The notes under the pieces were generated by a model. It did no database searches and was not told where the DNA came from. It worked only from the letters and a program-made list of their open reading frames with translations. A stretch of 64,000 bases of DNA from JAIWNK01 sp964453115 (GTDB taxonomy: Bacteria; Chloroflexota; Anaerolineae; Anaerolineales; Anaerolineaceae), in NCBI GenBank assembly GCA_964453115.1, contig CAYVRT010000008.1, positions 44,880 to 108,879 on the forward strand. The letters are read 5' to 3'. Made by a program: the position numbers and the translations under genes. Below, one piece after another: positions 8,798 to 17,175 of this stretch. Numbering within the stretch: the first letter of the stretch is position 1; the number at the start of each line of letters is the position of its first letter.

Positions 8798-8826
8798 CCT
8801 CCCCGGAGCGCAGCGTTCCGGGGAGG
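8798..8826. terminator. Bidirectional terminator
   Basis: A perfect 10-bp stem CCTCCCCGGA (8798-8807) with 8817-8826 and a 9-nt loop. An A8 run precedes it (T run on the minus strand) and CCTTTTT follows on the plus strand, so it serves both convergent genes. Confidence 0.9.
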
Positions 8827-8848
8827 TAGCCCTTTTTAGAGGGATGGC

Positions 8849-9889
8849 TCAGGCCATCGAGGCGTTCAAAGCATCCAGCGAGGCCGGGGTTGGACGCAGC
8901 TTCTCTGCTGGCAGACGGTTGAGCGCTGTCTCCGGCAGGTGATAGGAATCAAACAAGGCCGGCGCGCTGGGGTTAATGTAAATCAGGCCGGTCAGCAACT
9001 GCCGATTCTGGGCCGCTTCTTCCAGAACGCGAATGGCATGGAAGCGGTCTGTTGGGTCATAGTCATGTTCCAGTTTCTTCAGCACAATCATCGAACCATC
9101 GTGCAAAGTCACCTCACGGGCGCTTCCTTCTTCAAAATCTTCAATTGTGATTTCTTCGCGCGGCGGGACGTAGGAAATTTCATGCAATTGTTCCTCGTGT
9201 TCGCGCCCAAACGCGTAGGAATGGATCGAGTCATCCTGGTTGTGGAAGGTGACGCACGGGCTGATGACATCCAGCACGGCAATGCCGCGATGGCTGAAGG
9301 CTGCCTTAATCAGTTCCTTCAATTGTTTGGGGTCGCCAGCAAACGAGCGCGCCACAAAGGTCGCATTCGAGGCAATTGCTTCCAGGCACAGGTCAATGGG
9401 CATGAATGGATTGGTGCCCTGATGCTTGAGTTGCAGGCCCTTCTCAGAAGTGGCCGAAAACTGCCCCTTGGTCAGGCCATAGACGCCATTGTTTTCAACA
9501 ATGTAGACCATGGGCAAATTACGGCGAATGAGGTGTTTAAACTGCCCCAGGCCAATGCTAGCCGAGTCGCCATCACCGCTCACGCCAATGCCGCGCAGCG
9601 AAGTATCGGCGAACATGGCGCCCAATGCCAGCGAGGGCATACGCCCGTGCAGGCCATTGAAGCCAAACGAACGGCTGAGGAAATAGGTTGGGCTCTTGCT
9701 GGAGCAGCCAATGCCGCTAAACTTGAGCACCGTCTCCGGCACAATATCCAGCTCATAGCAGGCTGCCACAATCTGGCTAGCAACGCCATTATGCCCACAG
9801 CCCTGGCAAAGCGTGCTAGGGGCGCCCTTGTAATCGGCCCGGCTCAGGCCAGCTGCGTTGGTCGTCGAACGAACTTCCTGATCGCTCAT
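8849..9889 (-). CDS. korB: 2-oxoacid:ferredoxin oxidoreductase, beta subunit
   Basis: The 346-residue TPP-binding subunit of a KorAB-type 2-oxoacid:ferredoxin oxidoreductase, which decarboxylates a 2-oxoacid to its acyl-CoA while reducing ferredoxin. It shows the cysteines of one 4Fe-4S cluster (LCQGCGH, GIGCSS and the later SPCVTF) and the TPP/Mg motif GDGDSASIG...NNGVYGLTKGQ. The ATG at 9889 sits 1 nt after the alpha-subunit stop with GGAGAA just upstream, so the two are coupled. The motif set is closest to 2-oxoglutarate synthase, but pyruvate or branched-chain substrates cannot be excluded. No separate ferredoxin or delta subunit is encoded nearby. Confidence 0.92.
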   Translation of the reverse strand: MSDQEVRSTTNAAGLSRADYKGAPSTLCQGCGHNGVASQIVAACYELDIVPETVLKFSGIGCSSKSPTYFLSRSFGFNGLHGRMPSLALGAMFADTSLRGIGVSGDGDSASIGLGQFKHLIRRNLPMVYIVENNGVYGLTKGQFSATSEKGLQLKHQGTNPFMPIDLCLEAIASNATFVARSFAGDPKQLKELIKAAFSHRGIAVLDVISPCVTFHNQDDSIHSYAFGREHEEQLHEISYVPPREEITIEDFEEGSAREVTLHDGSMIVLKKLEHDYDPTDRFHAIRVLEEAAQNRQLLTGLIYINPSAPALFDSYHLPETALNRLPAEKLRPTPASLDALNASMA

Positions 9890-9890
9890 C

Positions 9891-11720
9891 TCACTTCTCC
9901 TCTTGCGACAAAATGGCATCTCGCACCCAGGCTGCCGTCAACGGCATCCCATCCATGTGCGCCGCCTTGTGCAGCGAATGACATTCAAACGGCAAATTAA
10001 TCTTCAGCAGTTGCCAGAGCTGCGAATCGCGGTTGGCCTCAACCACATAGACACGCTCATGTGCCTGCACAAAATCATACACCTCATCGCTGAATGGGAT
10101 GGACTTGACCCGCAGGTAATCCGTCGCCAGGCCCTGCGCCGCCAGCAAATCTTGCGCCTCCATCACCGCCGGGTCGGTTGAGCCATAGGCAATGATGCCA
10201 ACTTTGGCACCTTGCTTTTGCCGGATTTCGGGTTTGGGCAAGTTATGCCGGGCAGTTTCAAACTTGCGGGCAATGCGGGCAAAGACGCGCTCCCAGGTTT
10301 GGGCATCTTCACTGTAGCGAGCATATTCATCATGCCCGGTGCCGCGCGCAAAATAGGCGCTGCGCGGGTGACGATTGCCCGGCAGGGTGCGATAGGGAAT
10401 GCCATCGCCATCCACATCCAGGTAACGGCCCCAATCGCCATTGCGATCAGCAAACATTTTCTCCAGGTCTTCTTCCCACAGCACTTTGCCGCGCTGAATT
10501 GGCGTATCGGGATAGCGGAACTTGGGCGTCATCCATTGATTCATACCCAGGTCGAGGTCGGTCATCACAATCACCGGTGTTTGATACTGCTCAGCAATAT
10601 CAAGCGCCCGCCAGCCAAATTCAAAGCATTCATTAACCGAGCCGGGGATGAGGATGATGAACTGTGTGTCGCCATGGCTGAGGAAATAGGCCTCGGTCAT
10701 GTCGCATTGGGCTGTACGGGTTGGCAGGCCCGTGCTTGGGCCAACGCGCTGCACATCCCAGACCACGAGTGGCACCTCGGCATAGTAAGCCAGGCCAAGA
10801 TATTCGGCCATCAGGCTCAAACCTGGCCCAGAAGTCGAGGTCATTGCCCGCAAGCCGGCCCAGCCAGCGCCGACCACCATGCCAATTGCTGCCAATTCAT
10901 CTTCCGCCTGCACCACCGCATAGGTCTGCTTGCCGGTTTCGGGGTCTGTGCGCAGCGAAGGGCCATAATCCTGAAAGGCCTCTGCCAGGGTTGAGGCAGG
11001 GGTAATTGGGTACCAGCCGGCAAACTGCATACCGCCATACAGTGCGCCAATGGCAGCTGTGGTATTGCCATCCGCCATCACATAGCCCTCGGTAGCGTTC
11101 ATTCGCGCCACGCGGTAGGCATCCCGTTTTTCCAGGTTGGCAGCTGCCCAATCAAATGCCGCCTTGACCATGCCAAAATTGGAGGCGATTGGCTTTTCCT
11201 TGCCCTTGAAATGATAGTGAATGGCCTTATAAATTTCATCCAGTTCAATTCCAATCACATAGGCCAACACGCCAACATACACCATATTGGCAATGTAATC
11301 GCGCAGTTTGGGCGACACATCAGCATCCTTAACCAGTTTCTTGACCGGCATGGGGTAGGCGATGATGTCACTGCGGGTAATGGGTGCCTTAATATCATCG
11401 GCATACAGCAGCACGCCGCCCGGCAGCAGATATTCCTGCTCTTTGGCAAACGTTGCATGATTCATGGCAATCACAATATCATCCTTTTCCACACGCGCCA
11501 GGTAACCATCCTTGCTGACGCGGATGGTATACCAGGTGGGCAACCCCTGAATGTTGGAGGGGAAGATATTCTTCCCCGAAACGGGGATGCCCATGTGAAA
11601 CAGAGAACGCAGAATGATATTGTTCGCCGTTGCACTACCGGAACCGTTGACCGTGCTGACTGTAATGCAAAAGTCATTCACAATCGGGGTTCCATCAAGA
11701 TGGGGGTGACCTTCAGTCAT
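9891..11720 (-). CDS. korA: 2-oxoacid:ferredoxin oxidoreductase, fused gamma-alpha subunit
   Basis: A 609-residue subunit. An N-terminal gamma-type domain (about 1-190, with NGSGSATANNIILRSLFHMGIPV and a SNIQGLPTWY loop) is fused to an alpha domain from about 210. The alpha domain carries GWYPITPAST and GLRAMTSTSGPGLSLMAE, the CoA/TPP-facing motifs. A C-terminal transketolase-like domain covers about 470-600. No ferredoxin domain is present. The ATG at 11720 has GGAG about 7 nt upstream; longer starts would run into the regulator gene. It is cotranscribed with the GntR regulator before it and korB after it. Confidence 0.92.
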   Translation of the reverse strand: MTEGHPHLDGTPIVNDFCITVSTVNGSGSATANNIILRSLFHMGIPVSGKNIFPSNIQGLPTWYTIRVSKDGYLARVEKDDIVIAMNHATFAKEQEYLLPGGVLLYADDIKAPITRSDIIAYPMPVKKLVKDADVSPKLRDYIANMVYVGVLAYVIGIELDEIYKAIHYHFKGKEKPIASNFGMVKAAFDWAAANLEKRDAYRVARMNATEGYVMADGNTTAAIGALYGGMQFAGWYPITPASTLAEAFQDYGPSLRTDPETGKQTYAVVQAEDELAAIGMVVGAGWAGLRAMTSTSGPGLSLMAEYLGLAYYAEVPLVVWDVQRVGPSTGLPTRTAQCDMTEAYFLSHGDTQFIILIPGSVNECFEFGWRALDIAEQYQTPVIVMTDLDLGMNQWMTPKFRYPDTPIQRGKVLWEEDLEKMFADRNGDWGRYLDVDGDGIPYRTLPGNRHPRSAYFARGTGHDEYARYSEDAQTWERVFARIARKFETARHNLPKPEIRQKQGAKVGIIAYGSTDPAVMEAQDLLAAQGLATDYLRVKSIPFSDEVYDFVQAHERVYVVEANRDSQLWQLLKINLPFECHSLHKAAHMDGMPLTAAWVRDAILSQEEK

Positions 11721-11763
11721 GAGTAACTCCTCGAACAAATTGAGAAATTCGGAACGGTATCTC

Positions 11764-12447
11764 TCACTCAAAACTTTGCGAGCGCGGCGGTGTTGCCCGC
11801 TCGGAAATCAAATGCATGTGTTCTGTCAGGGCGCGGTAGCCCTCATCCAACCGCCCGGCATCAATCGCCTCAACCAGGCGTTGATGATATTGCCAAACCC
11901 GCCGCAAATAATCCAAATCGGTGTAAACGTTCAGGCCAATGGCTTCATACAAATCCCAATAGGCCGCCAACAGCCCGCTGACAAACGGGTTTTCGAGACG
12001 CCGGTAAATGCACAGATGCAATTGGCGATGTTCCTGATGCGGAATTTGCACCGGCAGCCCGCCCAGCTTGTTCCAAGCACTGCGCACCAATTCTTTCAAT
12101 TCGGCCCGGTCTTCCTCCGTCAGGCGGCTGACAGCCTCGTACCAATAGGCCATTTCGACATGGGCGCGCAAATCGGCAAATGCAGCAAATGCCGTCTCGC
12201 TGATGGTTGCAGCATATTGCACACTGCGCAGGACGGCTGGCTCAAAGGTATAGGGGGCTCGACGGATGCCGGTCTTGGGACGCACCTCAACGAAGCCCAG
12301 CGCCCGCGCCACTTCCAATTGCTCACGCAGGGTCGCGATGCTAATTCCCAGGCTGCGGCTAAGCTCGGCCAGTGAGGGCAGCCGCTCTCCAGCTTCGGGT
12401 TTCAGTTGGGCAAGGTATTGTAAAAACTCGGATGGTTCAATCGGCAT
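11764..12447 (-). CDS. GntR/FadR-family transcriptional regulator
   Basis: A 227-residue regulator. The N-terminal winged helix-turn-helix (about 1-70) includes LPSLAELSRSLGISIATLREQLE and the GFVEVRPKTGI wing. The C-terminal all-helical FCD domain (about 85-220) has likely metal/ligand residues in DLRAHVEM, HQEHRQLHLCIYRRLENP and LTEHMHLI. It is the first gene of the operon with korA and korB and has a palindrome at its own promoter. The simplest reading is an autoregulated, metabolite-sensing repressor of the oxidoreductase genes. The ligand is unknown but may be a carboxylic acid, as in other FadR-type regulators. Confidence 0.9.
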   Translation of the reverse strand: MPIEPSEFLQYLAQLKPEAGERLPSLAELSRSLGISIATLREQLEVARALGFVEVRPKTGIRRAPYTFEPAVLRSVQYAATISETAFAAFADLRAHVEMAYWYEAVSRLTEEDRAELKELVRSAWNKLGGLPVQIPHQEHRQLHLCIYRRLENPFVSGLLAAYWDLYEAIGLNVYTDLDYLRRVWQYHQRLVEAIDAGRLDEGYRALTEHMHLISERATPPRSQSFE

Positions 12448-12465
12448 GGTGCCAAACCCAATTAA

Positions 12466-12479
12466 TCAGATTATTCTGA
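12466..12479 (-). promoter_or_regulatory. Candidate operator of the GntR-kor operon
   Basis: An inverted repeat TCAGA-TTAT-TCTGA at 12466-12479, lying just downstream of the -10 box and over the expected transcription start of the GntR-korAB operon. Its location suggests autorepression. Confidence 0.55.
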
Positions 12480-12486
12480 CCATTGC

Positions 12487-12516
12487 AGTATAGCACGCCG
12501 CTTAAGGGGCTGTCAA
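12487..12516 (-). promoter_or_regulatory. Promoter of the GntR-korA-korB operon
   Basis: On the minus strand TTGACA (12516-12511), an 18-nt spacer, then TATACT (12492-12487) preceded by TGC (extended -10). This is a strong sigma70-type match. Confidence 0.8.
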
Positions 12517-12541
12517 GTGACTTTCGTCCAGAAAAGCCGCC

Positions 12542-13426
12542 TCACACCAGGCCGAGAGCGTCCGGCAACTCCATCAATGCCCGTCCAAGGCGCGTGCCGG
12601 CCCAGGTGAGCAGGCTGCCATCCAAGAAATAGACCCGTCCCTGCCGCACGGCCTGCGTGCGGGCAAATGTTTTCATCAGCTGCTGACGGTGTTCCTCCGC
12701 AAATGCAAACGGCTCATTCGGCAGCAAAATCACCTCCGGGTCCGCCCGCAGCACTTCATCTTTGGTCAAGCGCGGGTAGCGCACATCGCGCCCAACCAGC
12801 TCTTCTGGCTCACCCAGCCCCAAATCGGCCTCCAATGGATAGCGGCGCTGCCGCTCCGCAAACACATTCTGTCCGCCAAACAGGCCCAACAAGTCGCTGC
12901 AATAGGTGTCCTGATTAAAGGTCATCCACCAGGTGCGCCCCGCCAGCACATCCTGCCAGATGGGGCAAAAATAGCGCCATGGCTCAAAGTCATCCGCCGT
13001 CCACTCGCAGCGTTCCAGCGCCTCTTCCAGCAGGCGCACGCGCTGTGCTGCGGCATCACTCCGAAAGATGCCAACCATGCGCCACAGCATCTGCACGACC
13101 TCGCGCACGCAATGGGGGGTGACCACCCAAACCGGCACCCCGCCGCGCTGCAAAGCAGCGACCGTCGAAAAGCCATTCTCATCCCGGCTGGCAATCACCA
13201 AATCGGGGCGCAGTGCCAGAATATCGCCCAGCCGGGCATCTTTTGGCCCGCCAACATGCGGCAGGCGCTGCGCAGCCACTGGCGCAACACAATAGGTTGT
13301 GCATCCCACCACCATGCTGCCAAGGCCCAAATCGAACAGGCTCTCGGTTACCGAAGGCACCAGGCTAACCACGCGGTGCGGCGGTGAGGTTAAATCCAGC
13401 AATGCCTGTTCATCCGGGGTGTTCAT
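12542..13426 (-). CDS. TroA/BtuF-like helical-backbone metal receptor protein
   Basis: A 294-residue protein of the periplasmic-binding type III fold (BtuF/TroA/FepB group). It begins with the typical RVVSLVPSVTESLFDLGLG and contains HVGGPKDARLGDILALRPDLVIAS, followed by a C-terminal lobe with DPEVILLPNEPF and RVYFLDG. It has no signal peptide or lipobox and no neighbouring ABC permease or ATPase, so it is probably cytosolic and may bind a cobalamin-like or metal ligand in an unusual role. It is the last gene of the nuo operon. Its start overlaps the end of the amidohydrolase gene by 4 bp. Confidence 0.8.
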   Translation of the reverse strand: MNTPDEQALLDLTSPPHRVVSLVPSVTESLFDLGLGSMVVGCTTYCVAPVAAQRLPHVGGPKDARLGDILALRPDLVIASRDENGFSTVAALQRGGVPVWVVTPHCVREVVQMLWRMVGIFRSDAAAQRVRLLEEALERCEWTADDFEPWRYFCPIWQDVLAGRTWWMTFNQDTYCSDLLGLFGGQNVFAERQRRYPLEADLGLGEPEELVGRDVRYPRLTKDEVLRADPEVILLPNEPFAFAEEHRQQLMKTFARTQAVRQGRVYFLDGSLLTWAGTRLGRALMELPDALGLV

Positions 13427-14598
13427 TGCGCCCCCAGGCCCAGCGCCCAGCCAGCCATCAAGGCCGCAGCCTGCGGTAGTGCTGCCTCATCAAAGTCAAA
13501 ACGGGGGTGGTGATGTGGGGCATTCAGCCCGCGCTCGGCGTTGGCCGAGCCAACAAATACCATGCAGCCCGGCACCACTTGCAAGAAATAGGCAAAATCC
13601 TCCGAACCCATTGTGCAATATTCCGGCACAATTTCAGCCTGCGGCAAAAGCTGCCGTGCCACGCGACGCACCTGCTCCACCGTCGCCGGGTCGTTGATGA
13701 CGGGCGGCGTCAGGTCTTGCAATTCAATCGTCACGCCGCAGCCCATTGCTGCGCCCACGCCCTCTGTCACCTGATGCAAACGGCGACGCAATGTCTCGCC
13801 CACCTGCGGGCTGAACCAGCGCAAGGTGCCGCGCAGCTCTGCCTGGTCGGGAATGACATTGAATGCCTCACCCGCCCGCACACTGCAAACGCTCAGCACC
13901 GCCGCTTCGAGCGGCGCAACGTTGCGCGCCACCACACCTTGCAAGGTTGTAATCAATTGTGCCGCAGCCAGCACCGGGTCGGCGGTCTGATGTGGACTTG
14001 CGCCATGCCCGCCACGCCCTTGCAGCACAATCCGAAACACTGCCGACCCGGCCATGAAAGGCCCGGCACTTATCAGCAGCTTGCCAACCGGGAAATCATT
14101 CCATAAATGCACCGCCAATGCCGCATCAAAGGCAAGATTTTGCAATGCACCTTCAGCAAGCATCCGTTCGGCGCCGTTCAACCCCTCTTCCGCCGGTTGA
14201 AAGACCAGCAACACCGAACCAGCGAGTTCGGCGCGATGGCGCTGCAACAAACGCGCCACCGTCAAACCAATTGCCACATGTCCATCATGCCCACAGGCAT
14301 GCATCCGTCCTGGCTCGCAGGAAGCATAGGCGGCGCCGGTTTGCTCTTCCACGGGCAGCGCATCCATATCAAAACGCAACAAACGGCGCGGCCCCGGCTC
14401 TCCCCCCTCCACCCAGGCGGTCACCCCCGTCTCGGCAATGCCGGTACGCGGCTCCAAACCCAAGGCGCGCAGTTCGCGCACCACCACACCCGCTGTGCGC
14501 ACCTCGCGGTAGCCCAGTTCGGGATGCTGGTGCAAATCACGGCGCAGGGCCTGTGTTTCAGGGAACCATGCCAGTGCCTCTTGCAACAAATCGGCCAT
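13423..14598 (-). CDS. M20-family amidohydrolase (N-acyl-amino-acid hydrolase type)
   Basis: A 391-residue dinuclear zinc amidohydrolase of the M20D/IAA-amino acid hydrolase type. Metal and catalytic motifs are visible: RRDLHQHPELGYRE near the N-terminus, RFDMDALPVEE, GRMHACGHDGH, FQPAEEGLNGAERML, and the terminal MGSEDFAYF. The small dimerisation domain sits in the middle (HGASPHQTADPV). Such enzymes remove acyl groups from N-acyl amino acids or related amides; the substrate here is unknown. It lies between a PIG-L deacetylase and a metal-receptor protein at the tail of the nuo operon. Confidence 0.9.
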   Translation of the reverse strand: MADLLQEALAWFPETQALRRDLHQHPELGYREVRTAGVVVRELRALGLEPRTGIAETGVTAWVEGGEPGPRRLLRFDMDALPVEEQTGAAYASCEPGRMHACGHDGHVAIGLTVARLLQRHRAELAGSVLLVFQPAEEGLNGAERMLAEGALQNLAFDAALAVHLWNDFPVGKLLISAGPFMAGSAVFRIVLQGRGGHGASPHQTADPVLAAAQLITTLQGVVARNVAPLEAAVLSVCSVRAGEAFNVIPDQAELRGTLRWFSPQVGETLRRRLHQVTEGVGAAMGCGVTIELQDLTPPVINDPATVEQVRRVARQLLPQAEIVPEYCTMGSEDFAYFLQVVPGCMVFVGSANAERGLNAPHHHPRFDFDEAALPQAAALMAGWALGLGAQ

Positions 14599-14622
14599 GC
14601 TTTGACCTCCGCAGGAAAAGAA

Positions 14623-15357
14623 TTAACGAAAAACGACCCGCCGAAAGCTATGCTCGTAGCGCGGCATGTCGGGTGTGCTATCACTGGTATGAAAGCTGCG
14701 CTGCCGTTGATCAAAGGCCATCAGGTCATCCCCCACCTGACTGCGATGCTCATGCAATGCTCGCAAACGCAGTTCCCAGGTTTGCGTCACATCCAATTGC
14801 ACGTTCGGTTGAGCCGGCAGCGAGAACCACACCTCGCGCACGGCGCAAGGCAGCAGCCCTTCTTGTAGCAATTCAGGGAAGAACATTGGGTTGCCCGCTG
14901 CTGGAAAAACCGCATCCATCACCACCTGCCCGGCAGCGCGGTGATCGGGGTGGTTAATGTAATTTTCGCTGAAGAAGAAATGGGTCGGGTCACAAGTCAC
15001 AACCACATCTGGGCGTTCCTGACGCAAGACGCGCACCACCTGTCGGCGCGTTTCCAGGTCTGGCACGAGGTAGCCATCCTCAAAATCCAGGTAGCGAATG
15101 GATTGGACGCCCAAAATTGCCGCCGCGGCGCGCTGCTCGGCGCAGCGACGGGCAATCAATTCCTGTGGGTCCGCGGGCTGCTCCTTGACGCCCTTATCCC
15201 CGCGCGTCAAGAGTGCATAGCGCACCTCATGCCCGGCAGCCGTCCAACGCGCAATGGCTGCACCGCAAAAGAATTCCGGGTCATCGGGGTGTGCCAGAAT
15301 GACCAGAATTCGCCGGGCCTCTTTCCAGCCCTCCGGGAAAAGCTCCTGCGCACTCAT
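14623..15357 (-). CDS. PIG-L family deacetylase
   Basis: A 244-residue zinc-dependent N-deacetylase of the PIG-L/LmbE family. The metal motif AHPDDPEFFCGAA is at about residues 22-34 and the second metal site is NHPDHRAAG near 137. Members de-N-acetylate N-acetylglucosaminyl lipids, mycothiol or bacillithiol precursors and similar sugars. No thiol-synthesis partner gene is nearby, so the substrate is open. It overlaps the PSP1 gene by 4 bp, so it is part of the same transcript. Confidence 0.9.
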   Translation of the reverse strand: MSAQELFPEGWKEARRILVILAHPDDPEFFCGAAIARWTAAGHEVRYALLTRGDKGVKEQPADPQELIARRCAEQRAAAAILGVQSIRYLDFEDGYLVPDLETRRQVVRVLRQERPDVVVTCDPTHFFFSENYINHPDHRAAGQVVMDAVFPAAGNPMFFPELLQEGLLPCAVREVWFSLPAQPNVQLDVTQTWELRLRALHEHRSQVGDDLMAFDQRQRSFHTSDSTPDMPRYEHSFRRVVFR

Positions 15358-16205
15358 GCCTTGTCCGGTTTGGCATCCTCCAGGATTTGAAGTTCATCCA
15401 CATCATAGCTGCGCACACCAACATCGGGCAGCAGGACAATCACCTTGCGCGACAGCGGAGCAACATCCACCACCTTGCCCTCACCGTTCGGGGTGCGCAC
15501 CCGCTTGTTGCGCTTGGGCAGGCCGGCACGCGCCTCCACATATTGCTCATATTCATAGAACAAACAGCAGCGCAACCGCCCGCACATGCCGGTAATCTCG
15601 GTTGGGGTGAGGGAAATATTCTGCTCTTTTGCCATGCGGATGGAAATGGAACTGAAATCGGTCAGGAATTTACAGCAACAGCGCGTCTCCAGCCCACAGG
15701 CGCCCATCCCACACAGCAATTTTGCCACATCGCGCGGCCCAATTTGCCGCAATTCCACAGCAGATGGGCCAAACATGCGCTGCATGTCCTGACGCAGCGA
15801 CTTGAGTTCCACTTTCTCTTCCGTCTCGGCACCAAAGAGGATCGTCAGACGGGCGCCATCAAAGCTATATTCGGCGCCCACCACCTTAATCTGCCCCAGG
15901 TGCAGTTCTGCGGCACGCTGCTTGCAGGCCTCCACAACCGCCGGTTCCTTTGCCTGCCAGGCCTGACGTTGTAACAAGTCACGCGGGGTTGCCACCCGCT
16001 CCACCACCCGTAGGCCACCTTCTGGAATTTCAGGGTTGGGGACGACCAGGACCACTTCGCCCAACTGCCAGCCACGCGTCGTTTCAACCACCACCTGATC
16101 GCCAGAGCGAATATCTGGCAGGTGTGTTGCATCGAAATGATAAATTTTACCCACTTTGGAAAAACGAATGCCCACCACCAGGGGTTGGGCGGCATCAGAC
16201 ATCAC
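15354..16205 (-). CDS. PSP1-domain protein (RicT/YaaT-like)
   Basis: A 283-residue protein with a PSP1 domain. It carries many clustered cysteines (CGMGACGLETRCCCKF near 165 and MCGRLRCCLFYEYEQY near 205) as in Bacillus RicT/YaaT, whose complex with RicA and RicF carries 4Fe-4S clusters and affects RNA maturation through RNase Y. RicA and RicF are not seen here. The N-terminal VGIRFSKVGKIYHFD segment is typical. It overlaps both neighbouring genes by 4 bp and follows nuoI and a small CxxC protein. Coupling to complex I genes is notable, but the functional link is inference. Confidence 0.9.
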   Translation of the reverse strand: MMSDAAQPLVVGIRFSKVGKIYHFDATHLPDIRSGDQVVVETTRGWQLGEVVLVVPNPEIPEGGLRVVERVATPRDLLQRQAWQAKEPAVVEACKQRAAELHLGQIKVVGAEYSFDGARLTILFGAETEEKVELKSLRQDMQRMFGPSAVELRQIGPRDVAKLLCGMGACGLETRCCCKFLTDFSSISIRMAKEQNISLTPTEITGMCGRLRCCLFYEYEQYVEARAGLPKRNKRVRTPNGEGKVVDVAPLSRKVIVLLPDVGVRSYDVDELQILEDAKPDKA

Positions 16206-16555
16206 CGGTTCACCTCTTTATCGGCGCAGGTGCGCATCAACCGCTGTTGGTGATGATTGACCTCGCGCCGCATTTGCTGGAATTGTTCAACCAGGTCTTG
16301 ATCGCTCCCCCGATAGCGCCGCACCATCTGCCTGGCACATTGCGTGCAACCGCGCATGGCACGGTAGGCATCGGAATCACAGGTCTGACAACTGCCCAGG
16401 CGCACCATCAACAGCACAAATGCCTGTTGATCCAACGGGTCGGCCTGCACAGAAGATACCCGATCCACCAATTGTTGCCACACCTCGCCGCGCAGGCCGC
16501 GCAGGCTGGGGACGACACGCAGGGGAAAGATTAATTCTGTGTCCGAATTATACAT
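16202..16555 (-). CDS. Small protein with two CxxC pairs, function unknown
   Basis: A 117-residue soluble protein that I do not recognise. Its centre has SCQTC...GCTQCARQ, two CxxC pairs 10 residues apart, suggesting a zinc ribbon or other metal site. The C-terminal third is charged and helical (QQMRREVNHHQQRL). It starts in a TGATG junction with nuoI (1-bp overlap) and overlaps the PSP1 gene by 4 bp. The arrangement suggests a conserved partner of one of these two, for example in Fe-S handling, but this is inference. Confidence 0.7.
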   Translation of the reverse strand: MYNSDTELIFPLRVVPSLRGLRGEVWQQLVDRVSSVQADPLDQQAFVLLMVRLGSCQTCDSDAYRAMRGCTQCARQMVRRYRGSDQDLVEQFQQMRREVNHHQQRLMRTCADKEVNR

Positions 16556-17166
16556 CAGTTTCCGCTCCCTTCCGCAGCAGTTTTCTTGCTCGCTTTGGCG
16601 GCGCGGGCGGCATCTTCGCGGGCGGCGTTGGTTGGGCGAATGGAAGCATAGTAGGTCGCCGAGCGCATCAAACGCTGCTTATCAAAAATGTGATGCTCCA
16701 GCCGGTTAACGCTGGCAATTTCATAGTCATGGTCCATGCGAATGGCATCAAAAGGACAATATTCAGCGCAAAAACCGCAGTTCATGCATACGTCAATATC
16801 AATGAAAAATTCTGCCGGGCCGGTAACCGGCTTGCCGGTGACCGGGTCGGTTGCGCGCACAATCCAAATGCACTGCGGCGGGCAGGCCTTGGCGCAAATG
16901 CCACATGCTGTGCAACGCAGGTTCTTTTCCCCGGCTGGCCCTTCATCATAAACCAGAAAAGGCAGGTAGCGGAATTCCTCCGGCACGGGCAGCTTTTCCT
17001 CCGGATATTGGACGGTGACAATTCCGCGCACATCACTGCGGCGGCGCTGCTCAATGCCCTCCGGCGTGCGATAATAGCGCCTTCCGCGGCGCAAATCCTG
17101 CAAATAGGTATCGGCAAAATGCCGAAAAGTGACCCACATGCCACGCACAATACCCCAACCGTTCAT
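16555..17166 (-). CDS. nuoI: NADH-quinone oxidoreductase subunit I (two 4Fe-4S)
   Basis: The 203-residue TYKY-type subunit of complex I that carries electrons through two 4Fe-4S clusters to subunit B. Both motifs are complete: CTACGICAKACPPQC near 83 and CMNCGFCAEYCPFDAI near 122. A C-terminal basic tail rich in Ala and Lys is longer than in Escherichia coli. The ATG at 17166 has AGGAGG 5 nt upstream, overlapping the nuoCD stop; a GTG at 17169 is too close to the ribosome binding site. It belongs to the nuoB-nuoCD-nuoI run, with no membrane subunits in the window. Confidence 0.93.
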   Translation of the reverse strand: MNGWGIVRGMWVTFRHFADTYLQDLRRGRRYYRTPEGIEQRRRSDVRGIVTVQYPEEKLPVPEEFRYLPFLVYDEGPAGEKNLRCTACGICAKACPPQCIWIVRATDPVTGKPVTGPAEFFIDIDVCMNCGFCAEYCPFDAIRMDHDYEIASVNRLEHHIFDKQRLMRSATYYASIRPTNAAREDAARAAKASKKTAAEGSGN

Positions 17167-17175
17167 CACATCCTC

